Source: Pseudomonas viciae (lineage in GTDB: Bacteria; Pseudomonadota; Gammaproteobacteria; Pseudomonadales; Pseudomonadaceae). Taken from it: a stretch of 64,000 nt of DNA. Location of the stretch: positions 3,818,001 to 3,882,000 of the forward strand of contig NZ_CP035088.1 of assembly GCF_004786035.1 (NCBI RefSeq), given 5' to 3'. This document shows, in pieces, positions 8,698 to 16,047 of this stretch. Both the position numbers and the translations under genes were made by a program. The notes beneath the pieces were generated by a model, which did not search any database, was not told where the DNA came from, and saw nothing but the letters and a program-made list of their open reading frames with translations. Every line of letters starts with the position of its first letter. Positions within the stretch are counted from its first letter, which is position 1.

Positions 8698-9579
8698 CTA
8701 GACTCGCTCGATGGCCCGCTCGCCAAACAATCCGGCCGGACGCACCAGCAAGAACAGCAGCGCCAGCACATAGGGAAACCAGTTCTCGATGCCACTGCCG
8801 ATGAAGGGCCCGAGGTAAACCTCCGCCAGCTTCTCCGAGGCACCGATAATCAGCCCGCCGACGATCGCCCCGCTGATGGAGGTAAAGCCGCCGATGATCA
8901 ACACCGGCAGGGCCTTGAGCACCACCAGCGAGAGCGAGAACTGCACGCCCAGGCGAGCGCCCCAGAGCAGGCCGGCGACCAACCCGACAAACCCCGCCAC
9001 CGCCCACACCACCACCCAGACCCGTTGCAAGCGGATGCCCACGGCCAACGCCGCCAGTGGGTCATCGGCCACCGCGCGCAACGCCAGCCCCAGTCGGGTC
9101 TTGTTGAACAGCCAGGACAACAGCAGTACCAACGCAGCGGCCGTCAGCGCGGCAAAAATGTCGAACTGCGACAACAACATCCCACCCAACTCCAGCGGTT
9201 CATCGCTGATGCCCAGTTCCAGGCCGTGCACCTGGGCACCCCACAGCGCCTGGGCGAAACCCTCGACGACGTAGGAAAGCCCGAGAGTGGCCATGAACAG
9301 CGTGATCGGTGAGCGGTTGACCAACGGCCGCAGCACCACGCGCTCCACCGCCACGGCGATCAGCACCATCGCTGCCAGGCTGATGACGAACGCCAGCCAG
9401 AACGGCACACCGCGCTCCAGCAGGCTGACAAAGGTCAGTGCCGAGAACAGCACCATCGCGCCCTGGGCGAAATTGAACACGCCGGAGGCCTTGTAGATCA
9501 GCACAAAACCGATGGCCACCAGGGCATACATCACCCCCGCCAACAGCCCGCCAATCAATACTTCAAAGAAAAATTCCAT
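8698..9579 (-). CDS. Branched-chain-type ABC transporter permease (LivH family)
   Basis: A 293-residue inner-membrane permease. It opens with FFEVLIGGLLAGVMYALVAIGFVLIYKASGVFNFAQG, the characteristic LivH N-terminus and first two helices (key GVMYALVAIG and FNFAQG). LRAVADDPLAALAVGI is the coupling-helix region. The remaining hydrophobic segments end at LLFLLVRPAGLFGE. It forms the heterodimeric channel with the LivM protein. The start at 9579 has AGGAACAGG upstream. It sits 69 bases after the LivG-type ATPase gene in the same leftward operon. Confidence 0.88.
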   Translation of the reverse strand: MEFFFEVLIGGLLAGVMYALVAIGFVLIYKASGVFNFAQGAMVLFSALTFVSLLERGVPFWLAFVISLAAMVLIAVAVERVVLRPLVNRSPITLFMATLGLSYVVEGFAQALWGAQVHGLELGISDEPLELGGMLLSQFDIFAALTAAALVLLLSWLFNKTRLGLALRAVADDPLAALAVGIRLQRVWVVVWAVAGFVGLVAGLLWGARLGVQFSLSLVVLKALPVLIIGGFTSISGAIVGGLIIGASEKLAEVYLGPFIGSGIENWFPYVLALLFLLVRPAGLFGERAIERV

Positions 9580-9648
9580 GCCTGTTCCTGTTCTGCGGGC
9601 GCAACTTGCCTGCCCTCTCCAAACGGAGAAGCCTGCGAATGCCCAGGG

Positions 9649-10431
9649 TTAGTGGCGCGTGCCCAGATAGGCCGCAATGACCTCGGGGTTCTGCCGTACA
9701 TCTTCGGGCGGTCCGTCGCCGATCTTGCGACCGTAATCGAGCACCACCACGTGATCGCTGATGCCCATGACCACGCCGATGTCATGCTCGATCAACACCA
9801 CAGTGGTGCCCAGTTCACGGTTGATGTCGACGATGAAGCGGCTCATCTGCTGCTTCTCCTCGGCATTCATCCCGGCCATGGGTTCGTCCAGCAGCAACAG
9901 CCGGGGCTCCGCCGCCAGGGCCCGGGCCAGCTCCACGCGTTTCTGCAAGCCATAGGGCAACTTGCCGACCAGCACGTCGCGCCAAGGCTGCAAGTGCAGG
10001 AACTCGATGACCTGCTCCGCCGCTTCACGCTGGATGTCATCCTCGGCCCGAGCCCGGCCGATGCGCAGGGCCTGTTCAATCCAACTGCTGCGCCGCTTGA
10101 GATTGCGTCCGGTGAGCACGTTGTCGAGCACGCTCATGCCCTTGAACAAGGCGATGTTCTGGAACGTCCGGGCGATGCCGCGCACCGCCACCTCGTGGGC
10201 GCGCATCCGGCGCCGCTCCTGCCGGTCGAAACGTATGCGCCCGTCCTGGGCCTGGTACACGCCGCTGATGACATTCAACAGCGAACTCTTGCCAGCACCG
10301 TTGGGGCCGATCAAGGCGCAGATCTCACCGGTGGCCACCCGAAAACTGATGTCGGTAACCGCCTTGACGCCTTTGAATGACAGTGAAATATGCTCCAGCT
10401 CCAACAAATGCGTGGCGGCCGTGTGTGTCAT
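9649..10431 (-). CDS. Branched-chain-type ABC transporter ATP-binding protein (LivG family)
   Basis: A 260-residue ATPase with Walker A GPNGAGKSS, the Q-loop region in the segment after NVISGVYQAQDG, the LivG-specific insertion VRGIARTFQNIALFKGMSVLDN, and Walker B RLLLLDEPMAGMNAEEKQQM. The ABC signature, normally LSGGQ, reads LPYGLQKRVELARAL, the usual LivG form (L-Y/S-YG-Q-R). The C-terminal ELGTTVVLIEHDIGVVMGISDHVVVLDYG is typical. AGAGGAGG precedes the start. It is 13 bases downstream of the AMP-ligase-like gene, so these are translated from one message. Confidence 0.9.
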   Translation of the reverse strand: MTHTAATHLLELEHISLSFKGVKAVTDISFRVATGEICALIGPNGAGKSSLLNVISGVYQAQDGRIRFDRQERRRMRAHEVAVRGIARTFQNIALFKGMSVLDNVLTGRNLKRRSSWIEQALRIGRARAEDDIQREAAEQVIEFLHLQPWRDVLVGKLPYGLQKRVELARALAAEPRLLLLDEPMAGMNAEEKQQMSRFIVDINRELGTTVVLIEHDIGVVMGISDHVVVLDYGRKIGDGPPEDVRQNPEVIAAYLGTRH

Positions 10432-10444
10432 GGGTCGCCTCCTC

Positions 10445-11602
10445 TCAGGCCAATTGCGAATGGCGTTCTATCCAATCGTCGGTGGTTTCTTTCACGGGAG
10501 TTTCTGGTGCATCCCACTCGGTCGAATCGCGCCAATGGCGGACCTGGATCCCCAAGGCCTCGAAAAACGCCTGGGTCTCGGGGCTCAAGGCATCCCCCAC
10601 CAGCAACGGCGCGCGAGTGCGAGAAAAACCCAGGACGTCGCGCAAGGGTCGCCGGACCAACCAGTGCCCCAAATAGCGTTGCAACAGACCCGGGCGCGCT
10701 GCCAAGGCCCAGTCCACCAGCCGGCGCTGCCAACTGCCCGCCTCCGGCAAACGCGCCAGCGCCTCCCTGTGCAGGCGCGCGTAGGTCTCACGCGTGCCCG
10801 CCACCAGCGTCGGGCCCAGCTCACGCCGGTCACGATCACGGGTCGCCAGGTTCTCCGGGAAGTTCAGGCGAAAGCCGGCAATCAGCCAAGGCGCCAACAA
10901 GTAGCGAGCCTGACCGCCCGAGGCGAAAGCCCGGGCCGCCAGTGCTTCTTCCTGGCGCCCCAACCCTTCCCGTTGCACCAGGCGCCGACCTTCCTGCAAC
11001 AGCTCGGCGTGGCTGATGCGTTGTTGCTCGATGGCCTGCGGGCCCTGGCGGTAAAAGACAAAAGCCGTATGCAGCGGCCGCGCTTGCGGCGTCAGTTCAG
11101 CGGACGTGCGCTCGGCCACCAAGGCCGAGTAGTCCAGCACTTGACCGAACGCGGCTGAACCCGACTGGCCACGCTTGTCGAGATAGATCACAACCTGCGG
11201 CCTCACCCGCGCAGCACACAGCAGAAGGATTTCCTCGTGCCCTTCGGCCAGTACGAAATCCGGTTGCAGTTCGCCGAGCAGTGACGTGCTCGACAGGTCC
11301 AACGGATCGATCAGGCTCGCCACGCCGCCCAACCACTGCGCAGCCAAGGCCGCCAGCAGCGCCTGCGGCCGCGGGCGGCTGATGATCGTCAGGGTCGCGC
11401 CCACCGAAAAGCCCAAGGCCTGCAAGGCACTCGCCAGACTGTGCACCTCGTTAGCCAGCTGCCGCCAGGTTCGCTCCTGCCAAACGCCCAGGTGCTTATG
11501 GCGCAGGGCAATGCCGCTGCCGTGCCAGTGCGCCTGCTGGCGCAGCCACTGGGGCAAACTGGCCGGCATCGCGTGCCGTGGTGTGTCGGTGGACGTGACC
11601 AT
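10445..11602 (-). CDS. Degenerate, truncated AMP-ligase-like protein within the sulfur operon
   Basis: A 385-residue protein whose first 200 residues align in outline with the N-terminal part of acyl-CoA/aryl adenylating enzymes: LPQWLRQQAHWHGSGIALRHK, TWRQLANEVHSLASALQALG, and WLGGVASLIDPLDLSS. The adenylate-forming loop is missing: where YTSGTTGxPKG is expected it reads AFVFYRQGPQAIEQQRISH. The A5, A7-A8 and A10 motifs and the C-terminal lid are also absent; full-length homologues run to about 500-650 residues. The frame is intact and the start has GGGAGAG upstream, so it is not an obvious pseudogene. It sits 14 bases after sfnG and 13 bases before livG. AMP-ligase genes commonly accompany branched-chain-type ABC transporters, so it may be a transporter-associated family that lost catalysis. 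Function unknown. Confidence 0.7.
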   Translation of the reverse strand: MVTSTDTPRHAMPASLPQWLRQQAHWHGSGIALRHKHLGVWQERTWRQLANEVHSLASALQALGFSVGATLTIISRPRPQALLAALAAQWLGGVASLIDPLDLSSTSLLGELQPDFVLAEGHEEILLLCAARVRPQVVIYLDKRGQSGSAAFGQVLDYSALVAERTSAELTPQARPLHTAFVFYRQGPQAIEQQRISHAELLQEGRRLVQREGLGRQEEALAARAFASGGQARYLLAPWLIAGFRLNFPENLATRDRDRRELGPTLVAGTRETYARLHREALARLPEAGSWQRRLVDWALAARPGLLQRYLGHWLVRRPLRDVLGFSRTRAPLLVGDALSPETQAFFEALGIQVRHWRDSTEWDAPETPVKETTDDWIERHSQLA

Positions 11603-11616
11603 GTGCTCTCCCGGGC

Positions 11617-12714
11617 CTAAGCGACTGCCGCCGTTCTGGGCGCCACTGTGCGTTGTTCGAGTTCACGCACCAGCGGCAGGACCTTGCGGCCGAAATACTC
11701 GACTTCTTCCTGGAAGTGCAAAAAGCCCGCGAGCACCAGGTCAACCCCCACGGCCTTGAGCGCCACGATGCGCTCGGCGATCTGCTGCGGCGTGCCGATC
11801 AGGTTGGTCTTGAAGCCGTCGTTGTACTGCACAAGGTCCTCGAAGCTGGATTTGGCCCAGTTGCCCTCACCTTCCGGGCTGGACTTGCCGGCCTGTTTCG
11901 CCGCATCACCGAAGGCATTCACCGCTTCGGGGTCGGCCTGGTCGATGATCTGGGCGAGGACCGCACGCGCCTCTTCCTCGGTGTCGCGGGCGATGACGAA
12001 CGCGTTCACCCCGACCTTGACCTTGTGGTTGTTGGCCGCGGCTTTCGCCTGGATGTCATCGACCTGAGCCTTGATCCCCTCGACGGTATTGCCGTTGGTG
12101 AAATACCAGTCGGAGACACGGGCGGCCATGTCCCGGGCGGCACGTGAGCTGCCGCCCTGGAAGATTTCCGGATGCTGCTGCAACGGCTTTGGCTTGAGGG
12201 TGTAGTCATGAAAGCGGTAGAAGTCACCGCGAAAGGTGAAGTTGTCGGTGGTCCAGATGCCCTTGAGTGCCGTGATGAATTCCTCGGAACGGCGATAGCG
12301 CTCATCGTGCTCCAGCCACGGTTCGCCAATGGCGGTGAACTCGCCCTTGAACCAGCCCGACACGATGTTGACCGCCACTCGGCCGCCGGTCAGGTGATCG
12401 ATGGTTGCGATCTGCTTGGCCAGCACCGACGGCGTCCATGGCCCCGGCAACACGGCGGCGATGACTTTCAGGCGTGTGGTGGCGGCCAGCAAGGCGTGAC
12501 TGAACGCCACCGATTCATGCTGGTATTCGGCACCGTACCCGGCGGTAAAGCGCACCTGGGAAAGGGCGTAGTCGAAGCCTGCATCCTCAGCGATTTGCGC
12601 AAGCTTGCGGTTGTAGTCGATCCCCCAGTCGGTGCGCTGTTCGATCTTGCTGACCACCAACCCTCCGCTGACATTGGGCACCCAGTAAGCAAATTTGATC
12701 GTGTCCTGGCTCAT
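11617..12714 (-). CDS. sfnG: FMNH2-dependent dimethylsulfone monooxygenase SfnG
   Basis: A 365-residue bacterial-luciferase-fold flavin monooxygenase. The N-terminus IKFAYWVPNVSGGLVVSKIEQRTDWG and the segment LTGGRVAVNIVSGWFKGEF match SfnG as known from P. putida, which cleaves dimethylsulfone to methanesulfinate using reduced FMN from a separate reductase. GWFKGEFTAIGEPWLEHDERYRRSEEF is the conserved luciferase-like mid-domain. It lies 38 bases after the FMN reductase gene, which would supply FMNH2, and downstream of a sigma-54 promoter. The ATG at 12714 lies 11 bases after GGAG. A near alternative is another member of the SsuD/MsuD sulfonate-monooxygenase family, but the N-terminus favours SfnG. 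Confidence 0.92.
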   Translation of the reverse strand: MSQDTIKFAYWVPNVSGGLVVSKIEQRTDWGIDYNRKLAQIAEDAGFDYALSQVRFTAGYGAEYQHESVAFSHALLAATTRLKVIAAVLPGPWTPSVLAKQIATIDHLTGGRVAVNIVSGWFKGEFTAIGEPWLEHDERYRRSEEFITALKGIWTTDNFTFRGDFYRFHDYTLKPKPLQQHPEIFQGGSSRAARDMAARVSDWYFTNGNTVEGIKAQVDDIQAKAAANNHKVKVGVNAFVIARDTEEEARAVLAQIIDQADPEAVNAFGDAAKQAGKSSPEGEGNWAKSSFEDLVQYNDGFKTNLIGTPQQIAERIVALKAVGVDLVLAGFLHFQEEVEYFGRKVLPLVRELEQRTVAPRTAAVA

Positions 12715-12752
12715 TGCATGTACTCCACGGCTCGTTGAAATGAAGTGATTGA

Positions 12753-13316
12753 TCAGGCGGCGCTGGCGTTGCGCCGCACATCCGGGACAAGGCTCAGCAA
12801 CGCCGACTCGACAGCGCGCTCGATGCGCTCCAGCACCTGCGCGCTGGAGATCCCGTAGTGAGTGAAATCGGTTTCGCTGGCATACACCCCCACGGGCAGA
12901 CTGAGGGCCTGGAAGAAGCCGAACAGTGGCCGCAACTGGTGGTCGATGATCAAGGCATGGCGATCGGAACCCCCAGTCGCGGCCAGCAGCACCGGCACGT
13001 TTTTAAGGGCTTCGTGATGAACGAAATCGAATAGATGCTTGAACAGGCCGGTGTACGACGCCCGATAGACCGGGCTCGCCGCAATCAGCAGATCAGCGCT
13101 TTCAATGGCCTGCAGGTCTTCTTGCACGGCGGCGGGCAACGCCTCGCGACGCAGTACGCCGGCGAACTGTGGACCGATCCTGGCCAGCTCGACCAAACGC
13201 ACCTCGATCGGCAATTGCTGCCCGAGCCTTTCCACCAGCGCCTTGAGCAGGACCAGGGTGCGCGACGGTTGCTGCACGCTGCCTGACACCGCCACCACTT
13301 TGAATTGCTTGCTCAT
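12753..13316 (-). CDS. sfnE: NAD(P)H-dependent FMN reductase SfnE/MsuE
   Basis: A 187-residue flavodoxin-like FMN reductase. KVVAVSGSVQQPSRTLVLLKAL gives the phosphate-binding loop, and ASPVYRASYTGLFKHLFDFV and LLAATGGSDRHALIIDHQLRPLFGFF are the standard MsuE/SsuE active-site and dimer segments. It makes FMNH2 for SfnG and related two-component monooxygenases. ATG 13316 is preferred over the adjacent GTG at 13319 because GAGG lies about six bases before it. It is the first gene of the leftward operon and starts roughly 40 bases after a strong -24/-12 promoter. SfnE and MsuE are close relatives, so the exact symbol is less sure than the function. Confidence 0.88.
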   Translation of the reverse strand: MSKQFKVVAVSGSVQQPSRTLVLLKALVERLGQQLPIEVRLVELARIGPQFAGVLRREALPAAVQEDLQAIESADLLIAASPVYRASYTGLFKHLFDFVHHEALKNVPVLLAATGGSDRHALIIDHQLRPLFGFFQALSLPVGVYASETDFTHYGISSAQVLERIERAVESALLSLVPDVRRNASAA

Positions 13317-13366
13317 CACTTACCTCATGCCAGTAGACGCCGTCGCAGCGTCTGCACAAGGTCTAC

Positions 13367-13382
13367 AGCAGCAACCGTGCCA
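13367..13382 (-). promoter_or_regulatory. Sigma-54 (-24/-12) promoter of the sfnE-sfnG-transporter operon
   Basis: On the minus strand the sequence reads TGGCACGGTTGCTGCT: a perfect TGGCACG -24 element and a GC at the -12 position exactly ten bases after the GG. The predicted start is near 13355, giving a leader of about 40 bases. SfnR, a sigma-54 activator, is encoded close by. Confidence 0.85.
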
Positions 13383-13453
13383 CCTTAATATTCCGTTATT
13401 AATCAAATACTTAATAGGTTAAGACAATCTCTGTGCTGTCGCCCGACCGACAA

Positions 13454-13540
13454 GCTGTTGCTGCGCTGTTGCCTGGGCAACACCCCGGGGTGTCGTTGCT
13501 CGCGGCGATGACTGTTGCCCAGCACACAGTCGCGCAACAG
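13454..13540. promoter_or_regulatory. Cluster of TGTTGC/GCAACA repeats, candidate SfnR enhancer sites
   Basis: Between the two divergent sigma-54 promoters there are six copies of a (G)TTGC half-site in either orientation: GCTGTTGC at 13454 and 13465, GGCAACA at 13476, GTTGC at 13495, CTGTTGCC at 13512, GCAACAG at 13534. TGTTGCC-TG-GGCAACA (13467-13482) is a perfect palindrome. It abuts another perfect one, ACACCCCGGGGTGT (13480-13493). The position, about 85 to 185 bases from either promoter, is right for an enhancer-binding protein. The rest of the 13317-13692 gap holds nothing coding that I can support. Confidence 0.6.
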
Positions 13541-13612
13541 ATTGTCCGCAGGCCGACACCCCTTTCACCCATGAGGGCCGTGCAGCCCCAGGTTTTACGG
13601 GCCTTTGACGTC

Positions 13613-13629
13613 AGGCATGGAGCGTGCAA
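13613..13629 (+). promoter_or_regulatory. Sigma-54-type promoter upstream of sfnB
   Basis: AGGCATG, then GTGCAA, with GG at 13614-13615 and GC at 13626-13627 separated by exactly ten bases. It is weaker than the divergent promoter but has correct geometry. The predicted leader to the sfnB ATG is about 55 bases. Confidence 0.65.
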
Positions 13630-13692
13630 TGGCTCCAGGCACCGGCAGGTCTTCAGCCTGCCCACCCTCTCGTCATCAGTAGGAACTTCATC

Positions 13693-14937
13693 ATGACCGC
13701 ACAGCAACAACACCTGCCGCCTGTCCTGTCCACCGGCACTGACTACCAAGCCTTGGCCGAGCGGTTTCGGCCGATTTTCGCGCGTATCCAGAGCGGCGCC
13801 CTGGAGCGTGAGCAGACCCGCAGCCTGCCCTTCGAACAGGTCAAGTGGTTGAAGGAAGCCGGCTTTGGCGCCGTGCGCGTACCGGTCGAGTTCGGCGGTG
13901 CCGGGGCTTCGCTGCCGCAATTATTGCAACTGCTGATCGAACTGGCCGAGGCCGACTCCAACCTGCCCCAGGCCCTGCGCGGCCACTTCGCCTTTGTCGA
14001 GGACCGCCTCAATGCCCACGCCAGCAGTCCACAGGACACCTGGTTCAAGCGCTTCGTCGAGGGCGATCTGGTGGGTAATGCCTGGACCGAAATTGGCGCG
14101 GTGAAAATCGGCGAAGTCGGTACCCGCGTGTCCCGCCAGGGCGATCAATGGGTCGTCAACGGCACCAAGTACTACAGCACCGGCAGTATTTTTGCCGACT
14201 GGATCGACCTGTATGCCCAGCGTGACGACAACGGCAGCGACGTGATCGCCGCCGTCAATGTCCACCAGCCGGGCGTCAAGCAAAGTGACGATTGGGACGG
14301 CTTTGGCCAACGCACCACCGGCAGCGGGACGTCGGTGTTCGAGAACGCCGTGGTCGAGGCCGAAAACCTCATCGACTTCGCCACTCGCTTCAAGTACCAG
14401 ACGGCGTTCTATCAACTGGTGTTGCTGGCGGTGCTGGCCGGCTCCGGTCGCGCAGCCGTACGCGACATCACCGAGCAGGTGAACAAACGCACACGGATCT
14501 TCAGCACCGGCAATGCCAGCCAAGTCAGCCAGGACGTCCAAGTGCAACAAGTGGTCGGCAAGGCCTCGGCCCAGGTCTACGCTGCCGAAGCCACTGCCCT
14601 GCGTGCCGCGGGCGCCTCGCAACGCGCCTACGAAAGCCGCTTTGGCAATAACTCCGAGGCCGAGCACACCGCCAACATCGCCGCCGAACTGGAATCCGCC
14701 CAGGCCCAGGTGGTGATCTCCGACCTGGTGCTGCGCGCCACCAGCGACCTGTTCAACGCCCTCGGCGCTTCGGCCACCAGCACCGGCAAAGCCCTCGACC
14801 GCCACTGGCGCAATGCGCGCACCGCCGCCTCGCACAACCCGCTGATCTATAAGGAGCGCATCATTGGCGACTGGGAAATCAACGGCACGGAGCCGCCGTA
14901 TGTCTGGCAGATTGGCAGAGGGTCCAAACAAGGCTGA
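13693..14937 (+). CDS. sfnB: SfnB-family acyl-CoA-dehydrogenase-like sulfur acquisition oxidoreductase
   Basis: A 414-residue flavin-dependent protein of the acyl-CoA dehydrogenase / DszC-like monooxygenase fold. WLKEAGFGAVRVPVEFGGAGASLPQLLQLL is the N-terminal helical domain, GNAWTEIGAVKIGEVGTRVS the central beta-barrel region, and a helical end runs to DRHWRNARTAASHNPLIYK, where HWRNARTAASHNP is typical of the DszC/SfnB group. P. putida sfnB belongs to the SfnR regulon in sulfone use, though its precise reaction is not settled. The ATG at 13693 has AGGAA upstream and follows a sigma-54-type promoter. It diverges from sfnE, so the two units probably share the enhancer between them. Confidence 0.88.
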   Translation: MTAQQQHLPPVLSTGTDYQALAERFRPIFARIQSGALEREQTRSLPFEQVKWLKEAGFGAVRVPVEFGGAGASLPQLLQLLIELAEADSNLPQALRGHFAFVEDRLNAHASSPQDTWFKRFVEGDLVGNAWTEIGAVKIGEVGTRVSRQGDQWVVNGTKYYSTGSIFADWIDLYAQRDDNGSDVIAAVNVHQPGVKQSDDWDGFGQRTTGSGTSVFENAVVEAENLIDFATRFKYQTAFYQLVLLAVLAGSGRAAVRDITEQVNKRTRIFSTGNASQVSQDVQVQQVVGKASAQVYAAEATALRAAGASQRAYESRFGNNSEAEHTANIAAELESAQAQVVISDLVLRATSDLFNALGASATSTGKALDRHWRNARTAASHNPLIYKERIIGDWEINGTEPPYVWQIGRGSKQG

Positions 14938-14985
14938 GCACTGAGTCTGCGGGGTAGATCATTGGGGCGTATTTGATTCATGGTT

Positions 14986-15046
14986 GCGAGGGGGCTTGCT
15001 CGCGAAGGGGGCTACTGCGCAGCCCAGCGCGAGCAAGCTCCCTCGC
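14986..15046. repeat. REPIN-like pair of REP palindromes
   Basis: Two inverted arms, GCGAGGGGGCTTGCTCGCG and its near complement ending CTCCCTCGC (one mismatch), flank about 22 bases. They lie between the convergent sfnB and LysR genes. This is a typical Pseudomonas REP doublet. Confidence 0.75.
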
Positions 15047-15053
15047 CACGGGG

Positions 15054-15929
15054 TTATCTGCTGTCCATGGAAACGGCTTCGATCAGCACCTGTTCCAGGA
15101 TGGCAAAAAAACATTTGATATGGGCCTGTTTCAATGCCTGTGGCCGGGTCACCAGATAAACCTCCAAGTCTGGAAGCTCGATCTGCGGGAACACCTCGAC
15201 CAGATCCTTTGCAAGAATCCGCGGCAACACGCCTACCCCCATACCTCGTCTCACCGATTCAAGCTGTGCGGCGAAGGAGCTCACGCTGATCTGCGCGCGC
15301 TCCAGGCCCGCGGCTGTTGCCGCACGCATTTGCGGCAACATGTCCAACGGCGGCAACAGGGCAATGTTGGCCGCAGTGGCCAGCGTCATGCCGGGAAACC
15401 GTTGCAGATAACTGGCAGCCGCGAAGACACCGTAGGCGAATTTGCCGATGGGGCGATAAATCAGCGACGGCTCGCCCAAATGGGCCGTGCGTACCGCAAT
15501 GTCCGCCACGCCGCGGACGATTTTGTGGAAGTCTGGCGTTGACAGCAACTCCACCGAACAGCGCGGATGCAAAGCAGTAAAGCGACTGGCGGCCTCCAGC
15601 ACGCCAGATGAAAAACCCTCCCCGGCACTGACGACAACACTGCCCGATAGCTCCTTGGGCTGCTCGGACAGGTCCGCCACGGCTTGGCGTCGCAAACCCG
15701 ATTCCGCAGCCAGGGCAACCTCCAGCAGCGATTGGCCGCGCGGGGTCAGCCAGCATCCATCCACGCCCCGCTCCACCAGTGGCTCACCCAGGGCGCTCTC
15801 CAACTGGGTCAAACGGCGGGACACCGTGGACGGTGCTATCCCCAGCAACTGGCCCGCTTGAAGAAAGCTGCCACGCCGCGAAACCGCCAACAGCAGGCGA
15901 AGATCATCCCAATTTGCTTGCAACGCCAT
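15054..15929 (-). CDS. LysR-family transcriptional regulator
   Basis: A 291-residue LysR regulator. The N-terminal winged helix-turn-helix reads WDDLRLLLAVSRRGSFLQAGQLLGIAPSTVSRRLTQLE (recognition helix around residues 30-45). A periplasmic-binding-like effector domain follows (SGSVVVSAGEGFSSGVLEAASRF; SVRRGMGVGVLPRILA). GGAAGG precedes the start. It diverges from the NAD-dependent epimerase-like gene at 16048, and the gap between them holds a perfect palindrome, so it probably controls that gene and itself. The effector is unknown. Confidence 0.85.
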   Translation of the reverse strand: MALQANWDDLRLLLAVSRRGSFLQAGQLLGIAPSTVSRRLTQLESALGEPLVERGVDGCWLTPRGQSLLEVALAAESGLRRQAVADLSEQPKELSGSVVVSAGEGFSSGVLEAASRFTALHPRCSVELLSTPDFHKIVRGVADIAVRTAHLGEPSLIYRPIGKFAYGVFAAASYLQRFPGMTLATAANIALLPPLDMLPQMRAATAAGLERAQISVSSFAAQLESVRRGMGVGVLPRILAKDLVEVFPQIELPDLEVYLVTRPQALKQAHIKCFFAILEQVLIEAVSMDSR

Positions 15930-15948
15930 GCGTCATCCTTCCCTGGTC

Positions 15949-15960
15949 TGCATATATGCA
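15949..15960. promoter_or_regulatory. Palindrome TGCATATATGCA between divergent LysR and dehydrogenase genes
   Basis: A perfect 12-base palindrome about 20 bases upstream of the LysR start, followed by a partial repeat (TATGCA at 15969). Position and symmetry suit a LysR operator. Confidence 0.45.
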
Positions 15961-16047
15961 AAGCCATTATGCAGCAGCCGCTGTTTTTCGCGAGGGGCCT
16001 GGACGGTATATCTACACGCCGTCAAAACAACAGGAAGGATTCGAACC

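Noticed and set aside
13921..14931. A 336-codon frame opposite sfnB
   Set aside because: sfnB is certain; the antisense frame is Gly/Val-rich shadow sequence.
14986..15046. Rho-independent terminator after sfnB
   Set aside because: The inverted arms are a REP pair without a T tract; classed as REPIN-like repeat instead.
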